This document shows positions 25,152-32,644 of a DNA stretch of 64,000 nt, in pieces; within the stretch, counting starts at the first letter, position 1, and each line of letters opens with the position of its first letter. Source of the DNA: Sphingomonas sp. Leaf17 (GTDB taxonomy: Bacteria; Pseudomonadota; Alphaproteobacteria; Sphingomonadales; Sphingomonadaceae); NCBI RefSeq assembly GCF_001421505.1, contig NZ_LMKL01000004.1:248001-312000 (forward strand), in the 5' to 3' direction. The position numbers were made by a program, and so were the translations under genes. The notes under the pieces are model-generated. The model saw only the letters and a list, made by a program, of their open reading frames with translations. It was not told where the DNA came from and searched no databases.

Positions 25152-27473
25152 ATGGACGATCTTCTTCAGGAATTCATCGCCGAGACGCGCGAAACGCTGG
25201 ACGCCCTGTCCGGGGAAGTCGTGGCGTGGGAGGCTGCCCCCGGCGACCGTGCGCGCCTCGACGCGATCTTCCGGTTCGTCCACACGGTAAAGGGCAGCTG
25301 CGGGTTTCTCGACCTGCCGCGGCTCGCACGGCTGAGCCACGCGGCGGAAGACGTCCTGTCGACCGTGCGCGCCGGCAACCGCGTTCCCGACGCGGATCTG
25401 GTCACCGCCGTGCTGGCGATCATCGACCGGATCGGCGAACTGGTCGAGGCGATCGACGCCGGCAATCCGCTGGACGACAGTGGCGAGGAATCGCTGATCG
25501 CGGCCCTGGCCGAGCATGCAAAGCCGGTGACGCCGACCGCGGCCCAGTCCGGCATCCGCCATGCGGTACGCAGCGTGCGCCTGAACGTCGGCCTGCTCGA
25601 TCACATGATGAGCGGCATGTCGGACATGGTGCTGGCCCGCAACGAACTTGCCCGCCGCCTGCGGGACAGCAATGTCGACCCGAGCATCGACGCCGCGCTG
25701 GAGCGCCTGTCGCAGACGGTGGCCGACATGCGCGATACGGTCACCCGGACCCGGATGCAGCGGGTTGAAACCCTGTTTTCCGCGCTGCCCCGGATGGTCC
25801 GCGATACGGCGTCGTTGCTGGGCAAGCGGGTCACGCTGACGGTCGAGGGTGCCGACGTCGAGCTGGACCGCGAGATGATCGAGGTGATGCGCGACCCGCT
25901 GGGGCACATCATCCGCAATTCCGTGGACCACGGGATCGAGGCGCCGGCCCTGCGCCGGTTGATCGGCAAGCCCGAGGCCGGACGGTTGACCGTCGCCGCA
26001 CGCCAGTCGGGCAACCAGATCATGATCGAGATCACCGACGATGGCGCGGGGATCGACGTGTCCCGGCTCGTCGCGAAGGCGCGCGCGCTGGGCCTGCGCG
26101 ATGCCGACACGCTGGCCGGCATGAGCGAGGCGGCCAAGCTGGACCTGATCTTCGAACCCGGCCTGTCGAGCCGTGATACCGTGACAGCGACGTCGGGGCG
26201 CGGCGTCGGCATGGATGTCGTGCGCGACAGCATCGACCAGATCGGTGGCAAGCTGACCCTTGTCAACACGCCGGGTCGCGGGCTGACGATCACCATCGGA
26301 GTGCCGCTGACGCTGTCGATCATCTCGACGATCGTGGTCGGTGTCGGCGACCAGCGGTTCGCGCTGCCGCGTCAGGCGATCGAGGAGATCGTGCGCGTAC
26401 GGGGTGACACCGTGCGGATAAGCACGATCGGCGACAGCGTGGTCGCTAATGTGCGTGGCCGGCGACTGGCGGTGGTTGACCTGGCCACCCTGCTGGGTAT
26501 TCCCGACAGTTTCGGTCGACCGGTCGACACGCTGGCGATCGTCAGCACCAAGGACGGTGACTTCGCGCTGGCGGTCGACATGGTGATCGACACCGAGGAA
26601 CTGGTCGTCAAGCCGGCCGCTCCCGCGATCATGGCGGCGGGTATCTACGCCGGACAGACCCTGCCAGACAGCGGCCTGCCGATGCTGTTGCTCGACATGG
26701 CTGGCATCGCCTGCGCCGCCGGTCTTGTGTTCACGCAGGCCATTGACGACGCGGACGAGGCGGAGGCGGTCGCCGATCCCGGAATCTCGGCTCTGCTGTT
26801 CGAGGATCTCGACGGCGAGCGGCGCGCCATTGCGCTGGCTGTCGTGGACCGGGTGGAAAAGGTGTCGAGCGACGCGATCCGCCACACGGCGGGCCGCCCG
26901 CGACTGGCCATCGGCGACAGGATCATACCGCTGCATCTGATCGGTGATATCGGTTCGCGGACGCAGACCACGATCCTGCGCCTGACCGATGGCGACAGCG
27001 AGGTCGCCTATGCGATCGCCGAACCGATCAACATCGTCGAACTGCCGGCGGACATCGCGGCGGCGCAGGGCTTTGGTTGCATCGCCGGGGTCGTGATGAT
27101 CGACGGCGAGCAGATCGAGGTGGTCGATCCGCATATCCTGTTCGCGCAGGCCGGGCATGGCGGCGGGGATCGTCCGCTCTGCCTGCTGCGCGCCGATAGC
27201 GGCGGATGGATGGAGTCCTTTCTCAGGCCGACGCTGGAGGGTGCCGGCTATCGCTGCGCCACGACACTGGATGACGGTCAGGTGCCCGATGTCACGCTGG
27301 TGATGACCGACGACGATGCCGATGTAGCAGCCGGAGACGCCGGCATGGTCGTGCGGCTGCGACGCGCCAGGACCGGTGGCGGCGGTGCTGCCGACGGCAG
27401 CATCTATCGCTACGATCGCACCGGCCTGATGGCCGCGCTGTCCCAACGTCTGGCCGATCGGGGTGCACGATGA
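25152..27473 (+). CDS. cheA: Chemotaxis histidine kinase CheA with extra CheW-like and receiver-like C-terminus
   Basis: A 773-residue kinase. HPt domain with phospho-His H44 (FVHTVKGSCGF); no recognisable P2 CheY/CheB-binding domain; P3 dimerisation helices (~170-235); P4 ATPase with N-box HIIRNSVDHGIE (~252-263), DDGAGID (~296-302) and GRGVGMDVV (~350). A P5 CheW-like domain follows (~385-530). After it come a second, weaker CheW-like region (~545-660) and a tail (~673-773) that resembles a receiver domain but lacks a convincing phospho-Asp. The start MDDLLQEF at 25152 fits CheA families. It phosphorylates CheY and CheB in response to receptors, none of which are encoded nearby. Confidence 0.92.
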   Translation: MDDLLQEFIAETRETLDALSGEVVAWEAAPGDRARLDAIFRFVHTVKGSCGFLDLPRLARLSHAAEDVLSTVRAGNRVPDADLVTAVLAIIDRIGELVEAIDAGNPLDDSGEESLIAALAEHAKPVTPTAAQSGIRHAVRSVRLNVGLLDHMMSGMSDMVLARNELARRLRDSNVDPSIDAALERLSQTVADMRDTVTRTRMQRVETLFSALPRMVRDTASLLGKRVTLTVEGADVELDREMIEVMRDPLGHIIRNSVDHGIEAPALRRLIGKPEAGRLTVAARQSGNQIMIEITDDGAGIDVSRLVAKARALGLRDADTLAGMSEAAKLDLIFEPGLSSRDTVTATSGRGVGMDVVRDSIDQIGGKLTLVNTPGRGLTITIGVPLTLSIISTIVVGVGDQRFALPRQAIEEIVRVRGDTVRISTIGDSVVANVRGRRLAVVDLATLLGIPDSFGRPVDTLAIVSTKDGDFALAVDMVIDTEELVVKPAAPAIMAAGIYAGQTLPDSGLPMLLLDMAGIACAAGLVFTQAIDDADEAEAVADPGISALLFEDLDGERRAIALAVVDRVEKVSSDAIRHTAGRPRLAIGDRIIPLHLIGDIGSRTQTTILRLTDGDSEVAYAIAEPINIVELPADIAAAQGFGCIAGVVMIDGEQIEVVDPHILFAQAGHGGGDRPLCLLRADSGGWMESFLRPTLEGAGYRCATTLDDGQVPDVTLVMTDDDADVAAGDAGMVVRLRRARTGGGGAADGSIYRYDRTGLMAALSQRLADRGAR

Positions 27474-27898
27474 AAGAACTGTTCCTGATCGCGCAGATCG
27501 CCGGGCGTGGCGTCGCCATTGAAAGCGGGCAGGTCGATTCCGTGGTCGATATCGGCGATGCCATCGCGGTTCCGCGCACGACGCGGGCGGTGCGCGGACT
27601 CGCCGCGCTGCGCAGCCGGGTGGTGACCGTGATCGACCCGGCGATCCTGCTTGGTATGCCGCCGACGACACTGGATAGCAGCCGCGCCGTCATCTCCCTG
27701 ATCGAAGGGCATTTTTACGCCTTTCTGGTCGATGCGCTGGAGGATGTGGCGCTGTTCGACCGCCAGCCGCTGTCGACGGGCATCGTGACCGATGGACTGT
27801 GGCGGCGGGCCGGGCACGGCATCGTCGAGCGCGATGGCGAGCCGCTGATCGTCCTGAACCTTGCGGCGCTGCTGCCGCCGGTTGCTCAGGCAGCCTGA
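27470..27898 (+). CDS. cheW: Chemotaxis coupling protein CheW
   Basis: A 142-residue protein of the CheW beta-barrel family: FLIAQIAGRGVAIESGQVDSV at the start, the RGLAALRSRVVTVIDPAILLG strand pair, and C-terminal LIVLNLAALLPP. The ATG overlaps the cheA stop by four bases, so CheA and CheW are translationally coupled. It bridges CheA to chemoreceptors at the membrane arrays. Confidence 0.9.
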   Translation: MKELFLIAQIAGRGVAIESGQVDSVVDIGDAIAVPRTTRAVRGLAALRSRVVTVIDPAILLGMPPTTLDSSRAVISLIEGHFYAFLVDALEDVALFDRQPLSTGIVTDGLWRRAGHGIVERDGEPLIVLNLAALLPPVAQAA

Positions 27899-27974
27899 TT
27901 GTTCGCTGGTTTAACCAGACCCTTACATTTGGTGAGCCAGAGTGGCGCCGCCCGGTTTCCTTGAAAGGTTCAGC

Positions 27975-28340
27975 ATGAAGACCTGCCTTGTCGTCGACGA
28001 TTCGAAAGTGATCCGGAAGGTCGCACGGCATATCCTGGAAACGATGGATTTTGTCGTGACGGAGGCCGGCGACGGTCGCGAGGCGCTTGATGCGTGCCTT
28101 GTTTCGGCCCCCGATGTCATCCTGCTCGACTGGAACATGCCGGTCATGAGCGGCATGGATTTCCTGCGGGCCCTGCGCGCCAGCACCGTGCCCACCCGAC
28201 CGAAAGTCGTATTCTGCACGACCGAAAACGGCATGGCCTATATCCGTGCCGCGATCGAGGCGGGGGCCGACGAGTATGTCATGAAGCCGTTCGATCGCGA
28301 CACGCTGGAAAGCAAGTTGCAGATCGTCGGCGTCGCCTGA
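27975..28340 (+). CDS. cheY: Single-domain response regulator CheY
   Basis: A 121-residue receiver. Acidic pocket at D8/D9 (VVDDSK), phospho-acceptor D52 (LLDWNMPVMSG), switch T83 and invariant K104 (YVMKPF). There is no output domain. GAAAGG at 27963-27968 lies upstream of ATG 27975, giving the expected CheY length. It carries the CheA signal to the flagellar motor or another target; the position between cheW and cheB supports the CheY name over a generic receiver. Confidence 0.9.
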   Translation: MKTCLVVDDSKVIRKVARHILETMDFVVTEAGDGREALDACLVSAPDVILLDWNMPVMSGMDFLRALRASTVPTRPKVVFCTTENGMAYIRAAIEAGADEYVMKPFDRDTLESKLQIVGVA

Positions 28341-28356
28341 ACGGATCGCACGGACC

Positions 28357-29439
28357 GTGAACGCACCCTTCCGCCTGCCGACGACACCATGCGCCGACGC
28401 CGATGCGTTGCAGGTGCTGATCGTCGACGATTCGGCGGTCGCGCGTGCGTTGATGTCGCGGATGGTCGCAACGACGCCCGGTTTTGTCGTCGCCGATGCG
28501 GTCGGGAGCGTCGCCGCCGCGTTACAGGTTCTGCCGAGCGTTCGGGTCGATCTCATCATCCTGGACGTCGAGATGCCCGGCGTCGATGGGCTGACCGCGC
28601 TGCCCGATCTGATCGCCAGTGCCGGTGGCGCGCGGATCGTCGTGGTCTCGTCGATGTGCGGGGAGGGCGCGACCGCCACGATCCGTGCGCTGGCGCTGGG
28701 GGCGGCCGATACGGTGGCGAAACCCGGCATGGGCGAACGGACGTCGCGGTTCGAGGGCGAGTTGATCGAGAAGCTCGAACGGTTGCGCGGTGCCGCGCTG
28801 TCGCGATCGCGGACCGCGGGTACGGGCGTGGCGCGGATGTCGATTCCGCGGACACAGGCCTATGACCTGATTGCCATCGGGGCGTCGACGGGGGGTATCC
28901 ACGCCCTGTCCCGGCTGGTCTGCGCGCTGACCGAGGATTTCACGCTGCCGATCCTGATTACCCAGCATCTGCCGCCGTCGTTCATGGCGTATTTTGCCGC
29001 ACAATTGTCGGTGCTGGCCAAGCGGCCCTGTGACGTGGCGACCGATCGAATGCGGATCCAGCCGGGCCGGATCATCATCGCGGCGGGCGATTCGCATATG
29101 CGCTGTGTCGCGCTTGGCGGCCGCAACGCGGCGATCCGCCTGACGCACGAACCGGTGTCGAGCGGGTGCATGCCGTCGGTGGATCCAATGCTGGAATCGG
29201 TGGCGGAGGTTTACGGCGACCGGGCACTGGCCATCGTCCTGTCGGGGATGGGCCGCGATGGGGCGGAGGGCGCGCGCATCATTCACGATCGCGGCGGTTC
29301 GGTGATCGTGCAGGACGAGGAAAGTTCGGTGGTGTGGGGCATGCCCGGCGCGGTCGCCGCCACTGGCATTGCCGCCGCGACTATGCCGCCAGACGCGATC
29401 GGCCAGTTCGTTGCGTCTCATCGGCGTGTGCCATGCTGA
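28357..29439 (+). CDS. cheB: Chemotaxis protein-glutamate methylesterase CheB
   Basis: A 360-residue protein with an N-terminal receiver (phospho-Asp D70 in LDVEMPGVDGL) and a C-terminal methylesterase. The catalytic triad is S177 (GASTGG), H204 (TQHLPPSF) and D301 (SGMGRDGAEG). The start is GTG at 28357, 16 bases after cheY. It demethylates or deamidates receptor glutamates during adaptation. Its 3' end overlaps cheR by seven bases. Confidence 0.93.
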   Translation: MNAPFRLPTTPCADADALQVLIVDDSAVARALMSRMVATTPGFVVADAVGSVAAALQVLPSVRVDLIILDVEMPGVDGLTALPDLIASAGGARIVVVSSMCGEGATATIRALALGAADTVAKPGMGERTSRFEGELIEKLERLRGAALSRSRTAGTGVARMSIPRTQAYDLIAIGASTGGIHALSRLVCALTEDFTLPILITQHLPPSFMAYFAAQLSVLAKRPCDVATDRMRIQPGRIIIAAGDSHMRCVALGGRNAAIRLTHEPVSSGCMPSVDPMLESVAEVYGDRALAIVLSGMGRDGAEGARIIHDRGGSVIVQDEESSVVWGMPGAVAATGIAAATMPPDAIGQFVASHRRVPC

Positions 29440-30284
29440 ACGCAGGATCCGGCGCGAACGGCGTGCTGGCGGCGCTGCTGGCGGCGCGTACCGGCCAGCG
29501 GCTGGACGCGAACCGGGCGTGGCGGCTCGACACGACCCTGAAGCCGATCCTGCGCGAGCGGGGTCTGGCCGATCTCGACGGACTGGTCAGCCTGTTGCTG
29601 GAGGGTAACGACCGCGGGGTCGGCGACCAGATAGTCGATGCCCTGCTCAATCAGGAAACCTCGTTCTTTCGCGAGGCCCCGATTTTCGACACGCTGCTCG
29701 ACGCGCTGAAGGTGGTCGAGGCCGAGGGGCGGCGGCCGCGTATCTGGAGCGCGGGCTGTTCGACTGGACAGGAGCCGTTGTCGCTGGCGATGCTGCTGGC
29801 CGAGCGTCGTGACGAAACCGGCGTGGCGATGCCTGAGATCGTCGCGACCGATGTGTCGGAGGTCGCGCTGGCACGCGGGCGCAGCGGCCGTTTCACCCAG
29901 TTCGAGATTCAGCGCGGCCTGCCGATCCGGCGGATGATGCGCTGGTTCGACGGCGATGGTGACGAATGGGTCGCCAAGCCGGATCTGGTCGCCAGCGTGA
30001 CGTTCCGGCGGATGAATCTGGTGGCCGACCGTCCGCCGCCCGGACCGTTCGACATCGTGCTGTGTCGCAACGTGCTGTTCTATCTCGACCCCGTCCTGCG
30101 CGCGGCGGTGTTCGAGCGGCTGGCGTCGGTGCTGCGGCCTGGCGGCCTGCTGGTGCTGGGCGCCGGCGAGACGGTGATCGGCCAGACGCCCGCCTTCGAA
30201 CCCAGCCGACGCTATCGCGGCATGTACGAGGCCGTCGGCGGGGCGGTCGGCGACGGTGGCGCGGCCCGGCGGGCGACCGGCTGA
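29433..30284 (+). CDS. cheR: Chemotaxis protein methyltransferase CheR
   Basis: A 283-residue SAM-dependent methyltransferase. The N-terminal helical domain ends in LLNQETSFFRE (a variant of the usual N-x-T-x-F-F-R). The SAM site has WSAGCSTGQEPLSLAM, ATDVSEVAL and FDIVLCRNVLFYL. ATG 29433 overlaps the end of cheB; there is no C-terminal pentapeptide-binding TPR. It methylates chemoreceptor glutamates opposite to CheB. It ends the che operon; no cheD, cheZ or receptor gene accompanies it. Confidence 0.92.
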   Translation: MLNAGSGANGVLAALLAARTGQRLDANRAWRLDTTLKPILRERGLADLDGLVSLLLEGNDRGVGDQIVDALLNQETSFFREAPIFDTLLDALKVVEAEGRRPRIWSAGCSTGQEPLSLAMLLAERRDETGVAMPEIVATDVSEVALARGRSGRFTQFEIQRGLPIRRMMRWFDGDGDEWVAKPDLVASVTFRRMNLVADRPPPGPFDIVLCRNVLFYLDPVLRAAVFERLASVLRPGGLLVLGAGETVIGQTPAFEPSRRYRGMYEAVGGAVGDGGAARRATG

Positions 30285-30322
30285 CGGTTTACTTTCGGCG
30301 CGCCCGCCGCCAAGTCGTGGTC

Positions 30323-31297
30323 ATGGCCCCGGTCGCATCCCCGCCACCCCATCACGCCGGATTCGGCGTCCGCGATCTGGCCGTCGTGCTGGTGATGAAC
30401 GTCCTGTGGGGACTGAACATCATCGCCGTGAAGATGGCGGTCAGCCAGATCGCGCCGCTGACCGCCGGCTTTCTGCGGCAGGCCATTGTCCTGCTGGTCT
30501 GCGGCAGCGCCTTGCGGATCGTGCCGGGCAAGACCCGCGCGCTCCTGACCTTGGGGTTCCTGTCGGGTGGCGTCTTCTACGTCATCACCAACCTGTCGCT
30601 GGCGATCGCGACCAACATCGGCGCGTTGGCGATCGCCGGGCAGTTGGGCGTGCCGTTCTCGATGCTGCTGGCGATCGCGGTGTTTCGCGAACGGATCCAC
30701 ATACCGCGAATGATCGGGATCGGCCTGTCGGTGGCCGGTGTCGTGCTGCTGGTGTTCGATCCGTCGGCGGCGCGCGAGGCACCGGGCCTGATGCTGACCG
30801 CGCTGGCCAGTTTCGTCTGGGCGGTGTGTTCGCTGATCCAGCGGCGGCTGGTCGGGGTACGGGTGCTGACGATCTATGCCTGGGTCGGGCTGATGGGGAC
30901 CATCACGCTGGGGGTCGCCGCCTGGATGGTCGAGCCGGCCGCCATGCGGGCCTTGCCGTCGCTGAAGCTGGGCACGCTGGCCTGGGTCGGGTTTTCGGCG
31001 ATCGGATCGACCGTGATCGGGCAGGGGGCGATGTCGTGGCTGTTGCAGCGTCATCCGGTCAGCATGGTGACGCCGATGACGCTGGCCGCGCCCGTCATCG
31101 CGGTGTTCGCCTCGGCCTATTATTTCGACAACCCCCTCACGCTGGTGATGCTGGCCGGTGGCGCGATCGCGATGCTGGGCGTCGGCATCGTCACCGTGCG
31201 GACTGCGCGCGTCGACCGGGTCAGCGTCGACCGGGCCAGCGTCGACCGGGCCAAAATCGACCGGGCCAAAATCGACCGGAAGGACAAACCCGCATGA
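30323..31297 (+). CDS. EamA/DMT-family transporter
   Basis: A 324-residue inner-membrane protein with about ten hydrophobic helices arranged as two EamA halves, beginning LAVVLVMNVLWGLNIIAVKMAV and repeating near FVWAVCSLIQRRLV. The DMT superfamily exports amino acids, nucleosides or other metabolites; the substrate cannot be inferred. The C-terminal ~26 residues are a hydrophilic repeat (VDRVS-VDRAS-VDRAK-IDRAK-IDRKD) encoded by a 15-base tandem repeat. Its stop overlaps the amidase start by four bases. Confidence 0.85.
   Translation: MAPVASPPPHHAGFGVRDLAVVLVMNVLWGLNIIAVKMAVSQIAPLTAGFLRQAIVLLVCGSALRIVPGKTRALLTLGFLSGGVFYVITNLSLAIATNIGALAIAGQLGVPFSMLLAIAVFRERIHIPRMIGIGLSVAGVVLLVFDPSAAREAPGLMLTALASFVWAVCSLIQRRLVGVRVLTIYAWVGLMGTITLGVAAWMVEPAAMRALPSLKLGTLAWVGFSAIGSTVIGQGAMSWLLQRHPVSMVTPMTLAAPVIAVFASAYYFDNPLTLVMLAGGAIAMLGVGIVTVRTARVDRVSVDRASVDRAKIDRAKIDRKDKPA
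31211..31285 (+). repeat. Five 15-base tandem repeats within the EamA gene
   Basis: Units of the GTCGACCGGGCCAGC type at 31211-31225, 31226-31240, 31241-31255, 31256-31270 and a degenerate fifth at 31271-31285. They encode five charged pentapeptides at the cytoplasmic C-terminus. In-frame unit length means copy-number change would preserve the frame. Confidence 0.9.
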
Positions 31298-31992
31298 CGA
31301 TCATCGAGACGCCATCGCCGAACTTTGACGATCGTACGCTGCCGGTCACGATGATCGTGCTGCACTATACGGGCATGCAGGACGCGCAGTCGGCGATCGA
31401 CCGGTTGCGCGATCCGGCGGCCAAGGTATCGGCGCATTACCTGATCGCCGAGGACGGCACGGTCGTACGGATGGTGGCCGAGGAGAAGCGCGCCTGGCAC
31501 GCGGGCCGGTCGCACTGGCGCGGCACGACGGACATCAACAGTGCCAGCATCGGCATCGAGATCGTCAATCCCGGCCATGAATTCGGCTATCGTCCGTTCC
31601 CCGACGAACAGATCGCCGCGCTGATCCCGCTGGTCGCCGCGATCAAGGACCGGTACGCGATCACGCGCGGCAACATCGTCGGCCATTCGGATATTGCGCC
31701 AACCCGCAAACGTGACCCCGGCGAGCTGTTCCCATGGGGCAAGCTCGCCCGCCTCCGCCTCGCGCTGCCGCGCCCGACCCGCAAGCTGATGGATCCGCAG
31801 TGGACGCAAGGCGGCTTCCTGCTTGCGCTCGAACGGTTCGGCTATGACGTCGAGGATCCGATGGCGGCGATCATGGCGTTCCAGCGTCGCTTTCGCCCCG
31901 AACTGATCGACGGGGAGATCGACGCCGAGTGCCGGATGATCCTGCTCGCGCTGCTGCTGCCGCGTCCGCAGGGGGATGATTCGGACGGATGA
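31294..31992 (+). CDS. N-acetylmuramoyl-L-alanine amidase (Amidase_2, AmiD-like)
   Basis: A 232-residue enzyme. Zinc ligands H24 (VLHYTGM), H131 (GHSDIAP) and D141 (KRDPGELFPW), with catalytic E89 (IGIEIVNP). A C-terminal ~55-residue peptidoglycan-binding-like domain follows (FLLALERFGYDVEDPMAAIMAFQRRF). No signal peptide or lipobox is visible, which suggests a cytoplasmic recycling role (AmpD-like) despite the AmiD-like architecture. It is translated in overlap with the transporter gene, raising the possibility that the transporter handles a muropeptide-related compound (inference). Confidence 0.88.
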   Translation: MTIIETPSPNFDDRTLPVTMIVLHYTGMQDAQSAIDRLRDPAAKVSAHYLIAEDGTVVRMVAEEKRAWHAGRSHWRGTTDINSASIGIEIVNPGHEFGYRPFPDEQIAALIPLVAAIKDRYAITRGNIVGHSDIAPTRKRDPGELFPWGKLARLRLALPRPTRKLMDPQWTQGGFLLALERFGYDVEDPMAAIMAFQRRFRPELIDGEIDAECRMILLALLLPRPQGDDSDG

Positions 31993-32214
31993 CCATCGCG
32001 CGAAGTTGACGACCTGCATCAGAGACGGTGTCGATTCGTCCACTTCGGACGGGCGGGCATGGCTTCCCCTGCGCGAAAAGCGGGGGATGAAGGCGCGCAG
32101 GATCGACATGCGGCCGCAGCCTGTCATCCGATTTCCAACATTGGAAGGGCCGGGTCGTCATCGCCCGGACAATCGGGGCTAGGCGTGACCGCCCGATCTG
32201 CTAAGGCCGCGCCT

Positions 32215-32594
32215 GCCAGAGGGTTGGGCGGCCGCGGGCATCGAAAGATGCGCGAGGAAAGTCCGGGCTTCACGGAACGACGGTGCCGGGTAACGCCCGG
32301 CGGGGGCGACCCCAGGGACAGTGCCACAGAGAGCAGACGGCTAAGGCTTCGGCCCAGTCAGCGTGAAAGGGTGCGGTAAGAGCGCACCGCGCGCCTGGTA
32401 ACAGGGGCGGCACGGCAAACCCCACCGGAAGCAAGATCGAATAGGGGTGGCATGGGGCCGCAAGGCTCCGGGGCGTGTTCCCGCCCGCTACCCGGGTTGA
32501 TTGCTTGAGGCGGCGCGCAAGCGTCGTCCTAGAGGAATGGTCGCACAGCCTTCTTTATGAAGGTGGACAGAACCCGGCTTACAGACCCTCTGGC
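32215..32594 (+). ncRNA. rnpB: RNase P catalytic RNA (class A)
   Basis: Universally conserved CR-I block GAGGAAAGTCCGGGCT at 32254-32269 and CR-V block ACAGAACCCGGCTTACAG at 32567-32584. The P1 helix is closed by GCCAGAGGG (32215-32223) pairing with CCCTCTGGC (32586-32594), which sets both ends and gives ~380 nt, normal for alphaproteobacteria. It cleaves tRNA 5' leaders with RnpA. The 222-base interval upstream of it, after the amidase gene, shows no convincing gene and presumably contains the rnpB promoter. Confidence 0.96.
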
Positions 32595-32644
32595 AATTTC
32601 CCTGATCTGTCAGCACTATCCGCCCCGGCAACACGGGGGATACC

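Noticed and set aside
25044..27671. 875-residue antisense frame over cheA-cheW
   Set aside because: High-GC shadow: no domain, Arg/Gln/His-rich composition, and the opposite strand encodes recognisable CheA and CheW.
31976..32182. 68-residue frame between the amidase gene and rnpB
   Set aside because: Overlaps the amidase stop region, no ribosome binding site, no recognisable composition.
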